Assembly (NCBI RefSeq): GCF_008831285.2
Contig: NC_045146.1
Coordinates: forward strand, 6,026,972 to 6,090,971
Direction: 5' to 3'
Source: Nymphaea colorata
Lineage: Eukaryota > Streptophyta > Magnoliopsida > Nymphaeales > Nymphaeaceae
DNA length: 64,000 nt
Position 1 is the first letter of the stretch, and every line of letters begins with the position of its first letter. A program made the position numbers and the translations under genes. Positions 23,471-36,055 of this stretch are shown in pieces. The notes beneath the pieces were generated by a model, which saw nothing but the letters and a program-made list of their open reading frames with translations, was not told the origin of the DNA and did not search any database.

Positions 23471-25120
23471 ATGGAATTGAACGAGGAAGGGGAGGAGGTG
23501 GCTGCACCTACCCCCTTAACCCCCCTTGGAACACTCCCAAGGCTTGGGGAATTTGCCCGCCTTTGAGCTGGTGGGTTAGGATAGTCCAGTAGGTACCAAT
23601 CTGGAATTAAAATTGATTTAAATTTTAGAAAATGGGCTAAGGTGGCTGCCACCTCAACTAGCCTCTACTTCAGCCAATGGGTAATGTAAACTTGATTTCT
23701 TGTTGGTCTAATCCATGATACATGGATTGATGATTTAGCGAAAGGATTAAATAAGCTTTTAATCCTCTTTAAATGACTCTAACCAAGCACACCTAGCCCA
23801 CATGCATGAGCTGGGTGTGCTTGGCTAGGTCTGGTCAATCATGGTCCAGACCTAGTTAAGTGATTTGGGTCCTAGTTTGACCAAAAATCTTGACAAAAAT
23901 ACCCATGACTAGGGTTTTATTTGTGGAATCGAGCTTGTTAGGTTCAAACCTAGTGACTAAGCTCTAATTGTTATTGAATTGTGAATTCATTTTTGACAAT
24001 TCAGTTAAATTTGAAGAGACTTTGAAAATCCTATCAAATTTGATTTAAAAGCGACAATTTTGTTCATAATTCAATTGAAAATGGACTTAATTGAATCAAA
24101 TTTCGATTTGAAATATTGATTTTCAACTTGTTATTTCCTTTGTGCATTTGACAAATTCAAATATGTATTTGATTTTCATAGAATCTTAATTTGGGTTCTA
24201 CGAATTCAATTTGACCATGGAATGTCAAAGTTGTCTGCATTTGGTCAAATTTGACCAATTGACTTTTGTGAGTTGATGTTGACTTGCTTGAAATAATTTG
24301 ATAAATTTGAGCTAAGGAAGCACTTAATTGTGTTTCAATTATGCTCAATTTCAAACTATACTTTTACTTGGTTCATTGAAAGTAGATTTGATCTAGTTAT
24401 GCTTTATCTATGTCCAGTAGCTTGATCGTGGAATAAACCTAGCCCTTTGATTGGGTTAAGCTCACGTTGACTAAGCTTAGTTGAAGTTGATGCCATATTT
24501 TGGTGCACGAAGGTCAAACCTACTTGGATTAAGCAGGATAGGGGAGTCTACTTACCATTAATAGGTTGACTAGGAACACTTATTGCTTCTTTGGAATTTG
24601 ACTCCTCTTTGAATTAGAGGGCCTTTCCAACTAAGAGATAGAGAGAGAGGTATAAATTTCTCTCTTTCCCTAGGGAATTCAATTATGACCTTATCTAGTG
24701 CCACTAAAAGTGAGATATTTTTGCAAAAGGGACGGGGTGCATGGCCTCTTGGGTGGGCCTTTTGCCCATTGGGTCCCACATGTGGGTCCCACACAACATT
24801 TTGGATCTTGAATTGGATCCAGTTTTTGAATTTGAATCTAGATTCAAAGTTGGACATGGATCCCAAATGACAATTTTAATTGGATTTGAATTTCAAAAAC
24901 CTCGTTTGGATCCAGTTTTGAGTATTGGATTAGGATTTGGACTAGTAATCCTGCCTTGGGATTTATGCTACCATTTAAATCCATGATTTGAATCTCAATT
25001 GCGTTTAGATTCGAAATTGGCTTCAAAATTGAGGTTTTTCACAATTGCTTTGTGGAATTATTTGGTAAGATTTTGAAATTGCATCCATCAACTGAGATGG
25101 AAAAATTTGCGGAGTTAACA

Positions 25121-28100
25121 TTCTACAATTCTGAATTTTATGTGAACTCAAAAAGTTGTATATGTAAAGCTAGAAAACATATAAAATCTTAAACTTCTTG
25201 ACCTAAAGCTTGGAAAGCATTAATTTAAACATGTTTATGTGAATTGAATGTGAATTTGAAATCAAATACTACCCTATGGTGTTAAAAATCAAACACGTAA
25301 ACTAAGATATTGAGGTTGTTTAAAATGCATGGGAAAGAGGTACATTTGGTTTGACCAAAACCCAATCAAATCAGTATGGATTGATCTCAAAATTAGTTTG
25401 TAGACTTTTTGTATAATAGATAATCAACAAGATTTTACAGAACAAAAAAGCATGTATGGGGTAAAATTTGTGACTTTCAGAACTTAAAGTAGAATCATGA
25501 ACAACAAAAAACAACAGAGGCAAAACTAACTTCATGACTCCTTAATTACATTTGGAACAATGGAAAAGGTATCAAGTCAACTGAGGCTTACCTAAATTTT
25601 AGTCATTAGATTCTCTGCATAATAGAGGCTCAACAGAAGTTAAATGTTTGGAAAAAGGCTAAACAAAGGGAGGGAAACAATATGACCAACTCGTTGAAAA
25701 ATAAGATTTTGCAAAATTTTATAGAAAGTTGCAAAAAGATTGTTTTGACTAAATCACCTAATTGACTGATTAAATTAACGTAGAATTGGCTAAAATTTGG
25801 AGGGAATAAACTAGACATATAGATCTAACTTCTGGACAAAAGACAAATAATAATTACTAATCAAATATGAAGTTCAAGAGTTAGACAAATTTGAAGACCA
25901 GATTTTTATCAGAAGGGCCAAAAGTTTATAATTTGTTTAAATTTGGGGAAAGAAATTTAGATGTATAAAAGCAATATGTCTTTCATATGGATTGTAAATA
26001 TGGCTTTTGGTTAGGGAGGTACAGCTTTTCAAATTTAGTCAAAAATTTGAAATTTTTATAATTTGGAATTTTGTATGTACTCAAAAAGTTGTATCTCTGA
26101 AGCTAGAAAACATAAAAAATACCAAATGTTACAACCTAAAGCTTGCAAACTATTAAGTTATAAGTGTTTATGCTTATATGAAGAATAATAATAGAAATGA
26201 CACATATATATGAATAAATAGAAAGAGAAATCCTACCTCAACTTTTTCTTCTTCTTCAAGTTCTTCTTCTTCTTCCTTTCTTGATTTGGATTTGCGTGGC
26301 AATGGAAACTTCTTCTAAAATTGTCACAGACTCCAAGGGATAGAGAGAGGGTCTCAAGATGGGATGTCCCCATTTAAGGCTTCTCTATTTCTAAAGAATT
26401 TGAGAGTCCAAAATGTGAAGGATTTTTTAGGATTGTAACAAGTGTTAAGAGTCTAAATGTTGAAGAATCCCAAATGTGATGGACTCTTAGGATTGTGACA
26501 TGTGTTTTTGAAAAGTAGGAGATCAAAATATATTGGTGATACATGTCCTTCAGAGTGGGAGATTTAATATGATTGTGACATGCGTTATCACTTTTGATCT
26601 AAACCTTGGATTCATATACATGTTTAGCTTGCTATCAAGATTTGGACAAATCTGGACTGATATCTAAATAAGAATTTGGATCTGGGAATTGAATAAAAAA
26701 TTTAAATCTAGAGATCTGAAATTAAGATTTGGATCTAAACCAAAATAGATTGCAGATCTAAGTTTTGACATTGTGATCTAAATCAAGGTTCTGAGACCCA
26801 GGTACCCAAACTAGGCTTAGTATGGGTCTTGTGGGCTCTGACTTATTGTTCAGGTGGTGGACATAGGCTTGATCTTGTTCTAGACTCAACTGGACGTGGG
26901 ACAGACTAGACTTAGCTTAAATTGGATTTAGTTCCAGTCAAACAGGTTCAGCTATGTTCAAAACTAGTTGAGCTCAATTGTATGCTAGCTCAAAATGCGG
27001 CATGAGCCTTACTGGGTTCAGGTCTAGTGCAAATGTATTCTAAGTTTGGTTCATGTAACTCCAAACTTAGGCATATACAAAATAACACACACATGCACAA
27101 ATGATGATTTTCCCCCTGGCATAAAACCATGCACTATGAGGCTGGGTAGGTAGTCTAAGCACATTCGGATGTGGGCTGGGCATAGTTCTAAGGTTTTGAA
27201 TGAAAAATTCATCAAATTTCCCAGGAAAATCACATTTTCCAAAGCTGAAAAAGTTGAAATCGGCCTTGTAAATGAAAATGTGAAGCGTAAAATAGAAAAC
27301 AAGGATTTCGGCATTGTATGTGGGAAATAAATACACTCATACTCTCCTCGAGTAACACTAAATCCATCTGTATACTTGGATTAAAAATTGGCATCCCAGA
27401 TCTCAAAAAAATTAATTCAAAAGTCATTAGTGACAATGTTCGGTATGGGACACTCCTAGTGCAATTAGAAAACTACAGTTATGCTCAATTTAAGATAGAA
27501 TTGTTTGAACTGAGCTAAGAATAATCAGATTCAACACTATAGAATATGATCTTATCTAAATTTGGGTTGACTAGCTTGAATTGGAAAAAAATGTTGTTCC
27601 AATATGTGAAAATGAAAAAATGTGACACCATTTCCTAAAAATGGTCACTCAAACACTGGAATTCGAGCTTGAAGTCTATAAATGATCCTATCTTAACTCA
27701 GGCTGACTCACTCGAATTGGGCAAAAATGTTGTTTAGAAATGCGAAAATGGGAAAAATGTGAAACCATTTTTTAAAAATGGCCGCTCTAACACTAGAATT
27801 TGAGCTTGACATCCACAAATAGAGTAGAAATACTTGCTAACACTGGAGAGAACTTATTGTGGGCATAATCAAGTCTATAGGTGTATAAATGATGAGAAAT
27901 AATGGAAAACTAAGGAATTGAGCTATTTCGAGACAATCTCTAACCAAATGTAATATGGTAAACATGTTTTGAGAGTTCTTGGTGATTTATGGAGATGGAA
28001 ATAACTATAATTAATCTTGGGTAAGATAATTCTCTAGATTTTCACTGTTGTTCTTGAAAATTAGAGGAAATGAGACAAAACAGGGTGATTATGGGCAAAA

Positions 28101-28282
28101 TGATAATTTTTCTAGGTTTCAACAACTTGGGTGATCTGGTTCCTACTATCTGATACATGGAGTATATGACTTGATTTGATGTATTTCATGGCCCCTATAT
28201 TTGAAATTCTTTCACAAAATCAGTTCAAAACTTTACTTATAATGGGAAAAATGGTAATTTTCAACTGTAAAAATTTGGGGCA
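25121..28282 (-). repeat. T1 3' LTR, part 2
   Basis: It continues T1 LTR homology after the solo LTR: 25330-26230 matches 36650-37400, and 27020-27350 matches 38090-38404. On the minus strand the LTR begins TGCCCCAAATTTTTAC directly after a polypurine tract. Together with part 1 the LTR is about 5.5 kb. The first five bases (25121-25125, TTCTA) are the right target duplication of T2. Confidence 0.72.
27548..27819. repeat. 136-bp tandem duplication inside the T1 LTR
   Basis: GATCTTATCTAAATTTGGG at 27548 recurs as a diverged copy at 27684, both followed by AAAAATGTTGTT and later AAAATGTGA and AAAAATGG. Confidence 0.75.
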
Positions 28283-28299
28283 TGCCCTTCTTTGCTAAG
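28283..28299 (-). other. T1 polypurine tract
   Basis: On the minus strand AGCAAAGAAGGGCA abuts the LTR start at 28282. It matches the tracts next to the T3 LTR (GTAAAGAGGGGCA) and the T5 3' LTR (AACAAAGATGGGCA). It primes plus-strand DNA synthesis in LTR elements. Confidence 0.65.
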
Positions 28300-28623
28300 C
28301 CAGTATAACACTATGCTTAGTGCAAAGACAAGATACACTAAATAAAATTAAATAAAATGCCCAAGTAGGCTACAACATCATCACACCACTTTTGTGGTTA
28401 TGTATAGTTTTGTAATGTGCAATGTCATGCCTATCACATTTTCTACTGAACCCGTGTAGCATGCTTTCAGGTCAATAGCTTGCAGATCAGTTAGCCTTAG
28501 GGTACCAGGTGTAGAACACCATCATACTTGCTTGAGTTCATAGGGTGTTACAAGATATAACTAGATAGAAGTTTATGGATGTGATAATTTCATATAATAG
28601 GCACAAATAAAGCTTTACACATA

Positions 28624-28723
28624 CCTGGTACTCTCAAGTACTGATCCAGAAGAACAACTATATTTGCCTTGAGCCTGGTACTCTCAAGTACTGGTCTAAA
28701 GGAACAACTATATTTGTCTTGAG
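28624..28723. repeat. 50-bp tandem duplication
   Basis: Two near-identical 50-bp units start CCTGGTACTCTCAAGTACTG at 28624 and 28674; both end TTTGYCTTGAG. Confidence 0.9.
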
Positions 28724-29658
28724 CCTATATCTCAACAGTCATCTTACAGTGTCCTTGCTAGATCGGATTGATCAAAGTTAGATCATTGTTATTGTACAAA
28801 TTCCATTAGATTCCCATAACCTTTTCAACCATCTAGATTAATGATATTTCCTAAACATCAATTCCTCCATATCATTGAGCTTTTCTTCTTTAGTTCATGT
28901 CATAATTGAAATTCTTGCTCTTTGAGTTCATTCAAACAATGGTTAGAAATTTCTCTTCTTTTGAAAATGTTAATATCTCATAAATCTCATTTGGTGTATC
29001 TCATAAATCTCATTTGGTATACTTAGTTCAAAATTCCCATAGAGTTCTACCATTTAATGTTGGGTGTTCTTGTGTGTGTTGAAGCACGAGTTCTGTGCAC
29101 TAGAGTGTGAGCTCTAATATACCTACATGTTCATACATGCATGTGAGTTTTGATGTTCTCACATGTTTCTGTATGCACGTGAGTATAAGTGCCAAGGTTT
29201 GTGGTCATAGGTTGTTGTATGCCCATGAACACAGGTTCAAAAATTTATACCAACGTGATCCTATATGTAAGTGAGTACAGGTTCTAACCTGTGAATATTT
29301 GGTTCATTGTAAGTTCAAAGAGGAACATCAAAGAATGAATGGATGGCACTGAAATGCCGAGGGGGCACCTTGTAATGGGAATTCTGGCCAATGAAATACT
29401 AGTTCCAAGAGGTGAATTAAAAAGTGAGTTCGGCATACACTACGCGAGTTCAGTGCAATCACATATTCCTGTATAGATGTATACATGAGTTTCATGCACA
29501 TTGTGTGAGTTTTAGTTCGTAGGGTTGTTCAAATGGTGTGTCACTGCACGAGGTCCACAAACTATTTGCAACTGCTTGGGTATTCATGTGTGTAAGCATG
29601 AAGTCCATCCATTGAGGGTGAGTGTCACGTGTTTTGATGCTTGTTAATCTTATAACGA

Positions 29659-29942
29659 GTGCTTGTATGTTTGTAGATTTCATATGAAAGTACAAATGCT
29701 TGTACATTTGTAGGTATTGTATGAAAGTACAAGTGCTTATATGCTTATGGATATCATACAAGAGTATGACTGCTTGTATGCATGTGGATCTCATGTTCAA
29801 GTGCTTATATGCTTGTGGATCTCATACGAAAGTACAAGTGCTTATATGCTGGTTGGTCTCGTATGAATGTACAGGTACTTATATGCTTGTGTGTCCCACA
29901 AATAAGTGCTTGTATGCTTATAAAATTCCCGTACGAATACAC
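29659..29942. repeat. 37-bp tandem repeat array, about 8 units
   Basis: Units follow GTGCTTATATGCTTGTGGAT, then CTCATACGAAAGTACAA. Six units are 37 bp and two (the fourth and seventh) are 31 bp. There are no spacers, so this is not a CRISPR array. Tandem arrays just upstream of the 3' LTR are a known feature of Tat-lineage elements. Open frames on both strands across the array are periodic by-products. Confidence 0.85.
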
Positions 29943-30426
29943 ATATTGCTCATATGCCGGTGAATGCTTGCATGGTGCTTGCAAATTCCAATGAGTACTT
30001 AAAATATTTGTATTTAAGTAATTACAAACTTGTGAAAGATCCTAATGAAAATTTTCAATTCAAAATTTTTGAAATTTCTACTCGAAGGTTTAGAGTTTCA
30101 TAAAACTCTTCATACATTGTTTTGACAAATTTTCTTGCTTCAAGATTTTGAAAACAAATGTTTTGAAAATCCTTTCAGAATCATATGGCTGTATATCTTA
30201 ACCTCAAACGCTATTCTAGTATAAGGACAGGAATGGGAAATCTGGGATCTAGGAAATAGATAAGTTTGGGCACCAAAGAAGGTACAAAAATGTTTGGACA
30301 TAAAATAGAGAGGGACATTTGATTCCAAGAAAAAACTACTTTATTGGTTAAAAGATTGAGGAGGGAACCCCTATTATCCCTATAATGCACAAAAAATAAT
30401 AGAAAATAAAGCAACAAAAGTTCAAC

Positions 30427-30990
30427 TTAGGCTTTAATCTTCTGCTTAGGTATTGGCTTTTTCACCAGAAGCCCCTTGTCTCTGCAGTCTTGTATGATAT
30501 GCTTGGGAGGAATGCAGTCTTTAGTGCTATGGCCAAGATCATTGTAAAATTTATAGAACCGATCCTGTATTTTTGTTTTACCTCAGGAAGATGTGCTACC
30601 TTTGGGACTTCGCAAAGATTTTGGAATATAAGGTCCTTGTTGCTATGGAAGTAAATTTCCTATCTCTCCTCCACCCTAGGTGTCTTCTGTTGTTCACCTT
30701 AGATGATTGTTTACTATTACTCTTGTTTTCAGTAGCAATGTGCCTGTTTTCCCATGGCTTGCTCTAATCTCTACTTTGTGTTGTGTTAGCTTGAGCCAAA
30801 GATAGTAATATGAACTTACAAAGTGGCTGACTTCTTGTCGTCGTCCTCCTTATAGTAGCTCTAACCAATATCTGCTTTAAGATAGCCAACCTTGAAGACC
30901 CTCTCTATATGCTCTGCTTTCTTGGCTAGATCATAAAATGAATCATACTTATGCTGTAAGAGGTGATACATGATGTGCTCCTAGATACCA
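30427..30990 (-). pseudogene. T1 gag remnant with zinc-knuckle region
   Basis: The minus-strand frame ending at TAA (30427-30429) contains KFYNDLGHSTKDCIPPKHII and GLLVKKPIPKQKIKA. This corresponds to the Tat gag knuckle seen in T5 (CKFHCALGHDTENCF). Its first Cys is replaced by Tyr. Upstream, SFYDLAKKAEHIERV resembles the gag segment before the knuckle. Several stops separate the two. The gag N-terminus is cut off near 30990 by the LTR-like sequence that begins there. Confidence 0.65.
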
Positions 30991-31220
30991 CGTGAATTTC
31001 ACAAGTCCAAAAACCATTTTACCCTTCATTATAAAAATTTTAAATTGATTTTCAAAAAATCAAGTTAGAAGAGCAAGAAGCATTTTTGAACCAAACAAGC
31101 AAGTTTCACACCAGCACTGAGCACCTTGACCCAAATAACCTAGGTCATCCGAGTTGCAAATTACCATTTTCCCCAATGTATAGTCATCTTACCTTGAAAA
31201 GTAGGGATTTTCACTGGATG
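30985..31220 (+). repeat. LTR-like repeat related to 44586-44780
   Basis: It starts near TGAATTTCACAAGTCC and shares AGTCCAAAA, CCATTT, GAGCACCT and ACCTAGG blocks with 44586-44780 in the same order. The T4 copy starts TGTGAACACCC, so both may be the 5' ends of one plus-oriented LTR family. The right boundary and a target duplication were not found. Confidence 0.45.
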
Positions 31221-34200
31221 TCTAACATTTGAGGAATTAGGCCATTTCTCAACTTTATGTAACCACATGAGTCATTAGAGTCCCATCAGTAGGTTTCTTT
31301 AGCCTATAGTCAGCTCAGTCAAGCTCAACCAGCTCACTAGAACCACACAATGCCAATTTTGGAACATCATGACCATGTCAGTCCAAACCAATTGTAATGT
31401 ATAAATCAATCTTCTTTTAGTTTGGTTTGAGTTTGATTCAGTTTTGAGCTCTTTTTCTCTCTTGTTTTCAGGTGTTTGAGCTAGATCTCATATCCAACTC
31501 TCAGATATGATCTATTTTCATGCACCCATATCCATTATTTCAAATCTCAAATTCTAGATATCAAATCATGATCCAAGTTTCATAACATATCCAGATGCAA
31601 CTTCCAAAAGTTTCTTTAGATTTAGACCCAGATCTGGGTCCAGTATCAAGCTCAAATCTAGGATTCACATGTGAGCTTAATGCACATTATATCAAAGCAT
31701 CATGATATTCTCACTCCACGCTTAATTCCAATGCACATGAAAGTACTAGAAACATGTTGAATTCTCTGCTGAGCCTTCCAGCATAGATGGAATCAAAACG
31801 GTATCCGTATTTGGTTAGAACAAATATTTTGTCTATTTAATATCAAGTGTTAAACTATGGTTTTGAATTCATATTTTTGTGTTGTTTGTTCTCCATGCTC
31901 AATGTCAATCAAACATATCTGTTATCAAGAATCAATCAGCACTTCTCCATGCATGCATTGCTTTTCATTAAATTGAATGTGAAGTCTAAAGGAGAACACA
32001 ACAAATGATTTTTTGATTGAAGACCCATTTTAAAATATGGTTTTTGAGTTTTGAGAGCCAAGAGAGAACAAAATGTTCTTATGTATCAACTGGCTCAAAG
32101 AAGTTTGTTGCTTCCCTCCCATATAAATAGGGCTTCACCCTCTCCTCTCTCTTCACACTTGAGCTTACCTAGACAAGTCCACAATAGTTGGTAAATTTTA
32201 TACTGGTTACTCTTAACATTTAACTCAAAACAAGTTAATTTTTAAGAGTTTTGGTCTAAGTCTTGGTTCTGGTTGTATTATCACTCAACCTAGATGCAAC
32301 CATGCTTAGCATAGAGGTCGTGAGAGAAGGCTCAACTAGAGTGGCAGTTCAGGTAAATGTTTTCCCTCTTATTTATTCTCTTATTTGCAATTTTGTGTTT
32401 TCTTTCTTTCTTTTCTTTTCTTTATGCATGTTTTAGTTTTCTTTTTGCTTTTGGCATGTTTAGTTTAGTTAATTTTTGCTTAGGTCTTAGATTTCTCTTA
32501 GTTTCTTTATTAACGTTGTAGTTTAGTATGTTTATTTTCTAGATTAGATCTGTTTAATGCCTTTAAGGTTGGCTTAAGGGTCAGGTATGCCCCTCTCTTC
32601 CTTGTCTCTTTCTTTTAAACTCATGTTTTTGCATACTTAGTCTTGCTTAAATCATGCATATAGAATGTAGTTTTCTCTTATGCTTTCGTTAATCATGCAT
32701 CTCATGTTTGTTTTAGGATGCACCCTTTGTCTAAAACTAGACTGGGTCAGCCTAGTAGCATACCCTACAACATTAGTCCAAGTATGTGAAAACCTGAATC
32801 CAGTTTGGTCCTTGCACGAGAACCATTTCAAAAGCATAGTTTTCTAAAATATTTTCAAAACTCAACTTCTTTAAATGATTTTAAAAATCCCAAGTAATGT
32901 AGGCATGGAGTCTAAACCTAGATAAGCTCTCTATGACCTAGCCTAGACCAGTCTTCTTGCCTAGTACTTATGAACCTTGCCTCATAGCCTAGATCTAGTC
33001 AAATTTCTTTAATACCCAACCACATGAAATTAATGAAGTCTATATCATATACCATATGATTTGACTAAAAGCAAACACATGTACTATGATCAAACCTATC
33101 TTAAATAGGTTGAAGCCCAATTTATGCAAGACTTAACCCTTTCCTCTTAACCACGTACCCCTAGTCTACTCGGATCTTAGATTTCGATTAAAAAACATTG
33201 AAACATAATCATGAACCTTATGTTGATCTAAACCATTAAATTAAAAGCCAAGACTAGCACACTTGGATTTGGATCTCAGTTATTGATTTTAGACCACAAA
33301 TTATATGTATTTGATTTTGGATCTCAAGAATTAGATTTTGAATTTTAGGTTTTGGATATTGGATTTTAGATCTCAAAGCTTGTATTTGGATCTTGCATCT
33401 TAGGTCTTGGATTTTAGATCAGATTTTACATAATGGATGTTGGGTTACAAACCTTAGGTCAATACTCACATAATTAGACTCAAGATAAAATTTCAAACCA
33501 TGACGATCATCAGATTATCATCTTTTTCCATTTCTAGCTATTCATCCTTAGAGCTGTCGAAACCTATATTGTACTCTAGCTCAGTCTCATCTTCCTTTGC
33601 TTCGACATTCTTTCTTGATGGTTCTAGGGGTCATAGTGTTTTGCTATTGCTTGGTTCGGATGAAATGGATATAATTTTGAGAAATATCATTATATAGACA
33701 TGTTGGGGTCAAAACAAACTGATTGGACAAAATGGAAGATGGCCAGTCCTAGAGAAGGGAGTGTGCTTAATTGGGTTGCACCAATAGAGGAAAAGACTAA
33801 CAAAATGATGGGCATGCTTGACCCAAAATAGAAAAAATAAACATTCTAAAAGGTAGATCATCCAAACATGGACTGGATGTGATACTTGGAAGGTTTTCAT
33901 GAGGAAAATGTATCGACTTCTTTTGCAATGCATGTCTAGTTTTGAAAAAAAATTGTGAAACAGAGATACATGAAAGGAGGCAGACAAAGATACACATGCA
34001 ACACACCCCAACAAACAATGCTTTAACATGCTCATTTGAAAATGGCTGACTCATAAACTAGTTCTCCTAAAATTCATGATTAGTAGTAGCTCCATATCAA
34101 ATTATGCCTTAGATAAAATTTGAAGTACGTGGCATAGACTAATCATTGGGTTCTGTCGTTTAGGGCTCTCAATTTTCCTTCGACCTTATTGATATACATG

Positions 34201-34603
34201 ATTATTGTCTCCATACATGATAAAGGAAGTGAAAATGCTCGACTCTAATAGGTTGGTCTAGCCATTGAAGTCTCTCGAAGCTATTGCTTAATAGAAAAAA
34301 TTATGTGACATGATGACCAGGACTTATATAGGTTCAAGGAAAGTTTAAAATCATGAACACACACACAAACTGAGGGTCTAATACAGATTCTAAGTATGCG
34401 ATTTAAATTATTGAAGAAAAGCAAATGTGATTTTCAAACAGATCTAAATTGGGAGGTGCATTTGATCCTAGGTCTATTTAGACGTAGAGTTCTTCTTAAT
34501 TTTAAGTCCTAATACAAACAGCAAATGCACACATCAGATGTGGATACTAAGATGACTCTATGGTTCAGAAAACAATCACAAACCGATAATCTAGAATATT
34601 TAC
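31221..34603. other. T1 internal region / inserted LTR-like sequence, no gene seen
   Basis: AGATCC/GGATTT low-complexity words like those of the LTRs, and a promoter-like stretch at 32110-32160. No coding domain was recognised. It probably combines an inserted plus-oriented LTR with T1 leader sequence; I could not place the border. Confidence 0.4.
32121..32160 (+). promoter_or_regulatory. Strong TATA-box promoter-like site
   Basis: CCCATATAAATAGGGCTTCA is followed by a CT-rich start region (CCCTCTCCTCTCTCTTCAC). TATA plus a CT-rich initiator about 30 bp downstream is typical of plant LTR and gene promoters. No ORF follows, so it most likely belongs to the LTR that begins near 30985. Confidence 0.5.
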
Positions 34604-34623
34604 TCTAGTCAAAGTAAAGCCAC
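34604..34623 (-). other. T1 primer-binding site, degenerate
   Basis: On the minus strand TGGTGGCTTTACTTTGACTA lies four bases inside the LTR end. It shares about 11 of 20 bases with the Arg-tRNA-type primer site common in Tat elements, and the position is right. Weak evidence alone, but it agrees with the polypurine tract on orientation. Confidence 0.4.
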
Positions 34624-35944
34624 CACTTCTGTCTACATGCAAAATTTTACAATCTTATGGAAAAAGTTCAAAGAAAATGAACTTGCCTCCTTATCATTTG
34701 CAAAAAATTATGAGAGATGGACCAAATCTATACGAGATCTGAATGTTCCTGGCACCTTTACCAAGGGTAACCAAATCAAAGACAAGATTAGATGTTCTAG
34801 ATTATGAGTTATGGTTGTCATTTTGATCTTATCATACCCTAAATTGTTAAAAAATGAGATTTTGAAAGATCAAAGTAAATAATCAGAAATGAGAGTACTT
34901 GAACTAAAGGAAGTTATATTTGGAATTGGGAGTGCAATTCATGGTTTATATCATCATCAATTCATGCAATGGTTTCTATATTGAATATGATTGCATGCAA
35001 ATTAGGCCTAATTATGACTGAGATTCGGTTTCTATGGTCGTTGGGATGTGGACTTAAAGAAGTCTATGATCTAGAATCTGTTATATTTAGATCTAAATCT
35101 GAATTAAACATCTGATTTTGGAAATGTCCAAATTTACTCTGGATGATCCAATTCAGAGATCCAAATTTGAGGGTTTGAAATTAGAGTTTTGGATAAACAA
35201 AGGTTGGGATATAAAGTTGAATGTGAAATCCAAACCTATAAGATCTGAGAACTAATCCAAATATTATATAGGTATGAAATTCAAATCAGGATATGATCCG
35301 ACAAGGTCTGAAATCATGATCCAATTTCAGGATCTGAGATCTAAAGTTATAGATATAATATCCAAAATCCAAATTGAAATACATTTTGTTTAAAATCCAA
35401 AATAATGATCCAAGTTACTTGAGATCTAGATCTAATATTCTAAATGCAATTTCTAAATTAAGATCCAATTTTCTAAAAATCCAGATTTTATTAGATGTAG
35501 ATACAAATTTAAAGTTCTAAAATCCATGTGACAAGATCAGTATCCATTATAGGTTCATATGTTTAACCTGCATTGAATCATAACTTGAATAAACCTAGCT
35601 AGGATTAGGGTTTTGGCCTAACTTCTGCATGAATTAGATTTGGGTTAATTGTAGTGGGCTTTATACCAGGTCTTGACTAAGGCATCAAGTAAACCTAGTG
35701 TGGTTTTAGGCAGGTTTAAATCTAAGGTCTAGCTTTCAATAATGTCTAAACAATGTTTTAAAAAACAGCTTTGAAAATAGGTTAGATTTTGAAATTGTGT
35801 AGTTCAAGGCTATATTTTGAAAACGTATATCCTTGTGAAAGTCAGTTCAGATCAAGTGCATGTAAGGACTATATCGCATGCATGTAGCTGATTACTCTAC
35901 CTAATCCTCACGCGGACCTAATTCTAAGTGCATAGTTTGAAATT

Positions 35945-36055
35945 AAATGCATGATACAAAACTAAAACAAACTATGATAAATCCATGATACTAAAACACT
36001 AAAACAAACTATGATAAATGCATGATACAAAACTAAAACAAACTATGTGAATGCA
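35945..36055. repeat. Short tandem duplication in the T1 5' LTR
   Basis: Blocks of AACTAAAACAAACTATG and ATGCATGATACAAA repeat about 2.5 times; the other LTR has a single version near 19260. The expansion is specific to this copy. Confidence 0.75.

Larger units (their letters stand above)
20362..25120 (-). mobile_element. T2: solo LTR of a Tat-type element nested in the T1 LTR
   Basis: A 4,759-bp TG...CA unit (TGTTCGCACCCC at 20362; GGAGTTAACA ending at 25120) flanked by perfect TTCTA duplications. T1 LTR homology continues on both sides. Minus orientation is inferred: that strand starts TGTTAACTCC and ends GGGGTGCGAACA, the end seen in many plant Tat LTRs. No gag, pol or primer site is present, so this is a solo LTR formed by LTR-LTR recombination or a very short derivative. 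An inverted relative starts at 60498 (T6). The open frames inside (for example 23158-23592, across a GA microsatellite) are not genes. Confidence 0.85.
28300..30426 (-). other. T1 3' untranslated region
   Basis: Non-coding sequence between the gag remnant and the 3' LTR. The part 28360-28560 is related to 42460-42660 in T3. It contains a 50-bp duplication and a 37-bp tandem array. No pol domain is recognisable. Confidence 0.6.

Noticed and set aside
23158-23592. 144-codon open frame in T2
   Set aside because: Runs through the G/GA microsatellite and the antisense of the LTR promoter region; T6 does not preserve it.
29659-29942. Possible CRISPR array
   Set aside because: Units are contiguous without unique spacers, in a eukaryotic retrotransposon.
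29492-29994. Repetitive open frames on both strands
   Set aside because: Produced by the 37-bp tandem array; 37 is not a multiple of 3 and the frames change phase every unit.
33709-34054. Two overlapping minus-strand frames in the T1 interior
   Set aside because: Phe/Cys-rich translations without recognisable gag or ORF1 wording; could be an ORF1 trace but not supportable.
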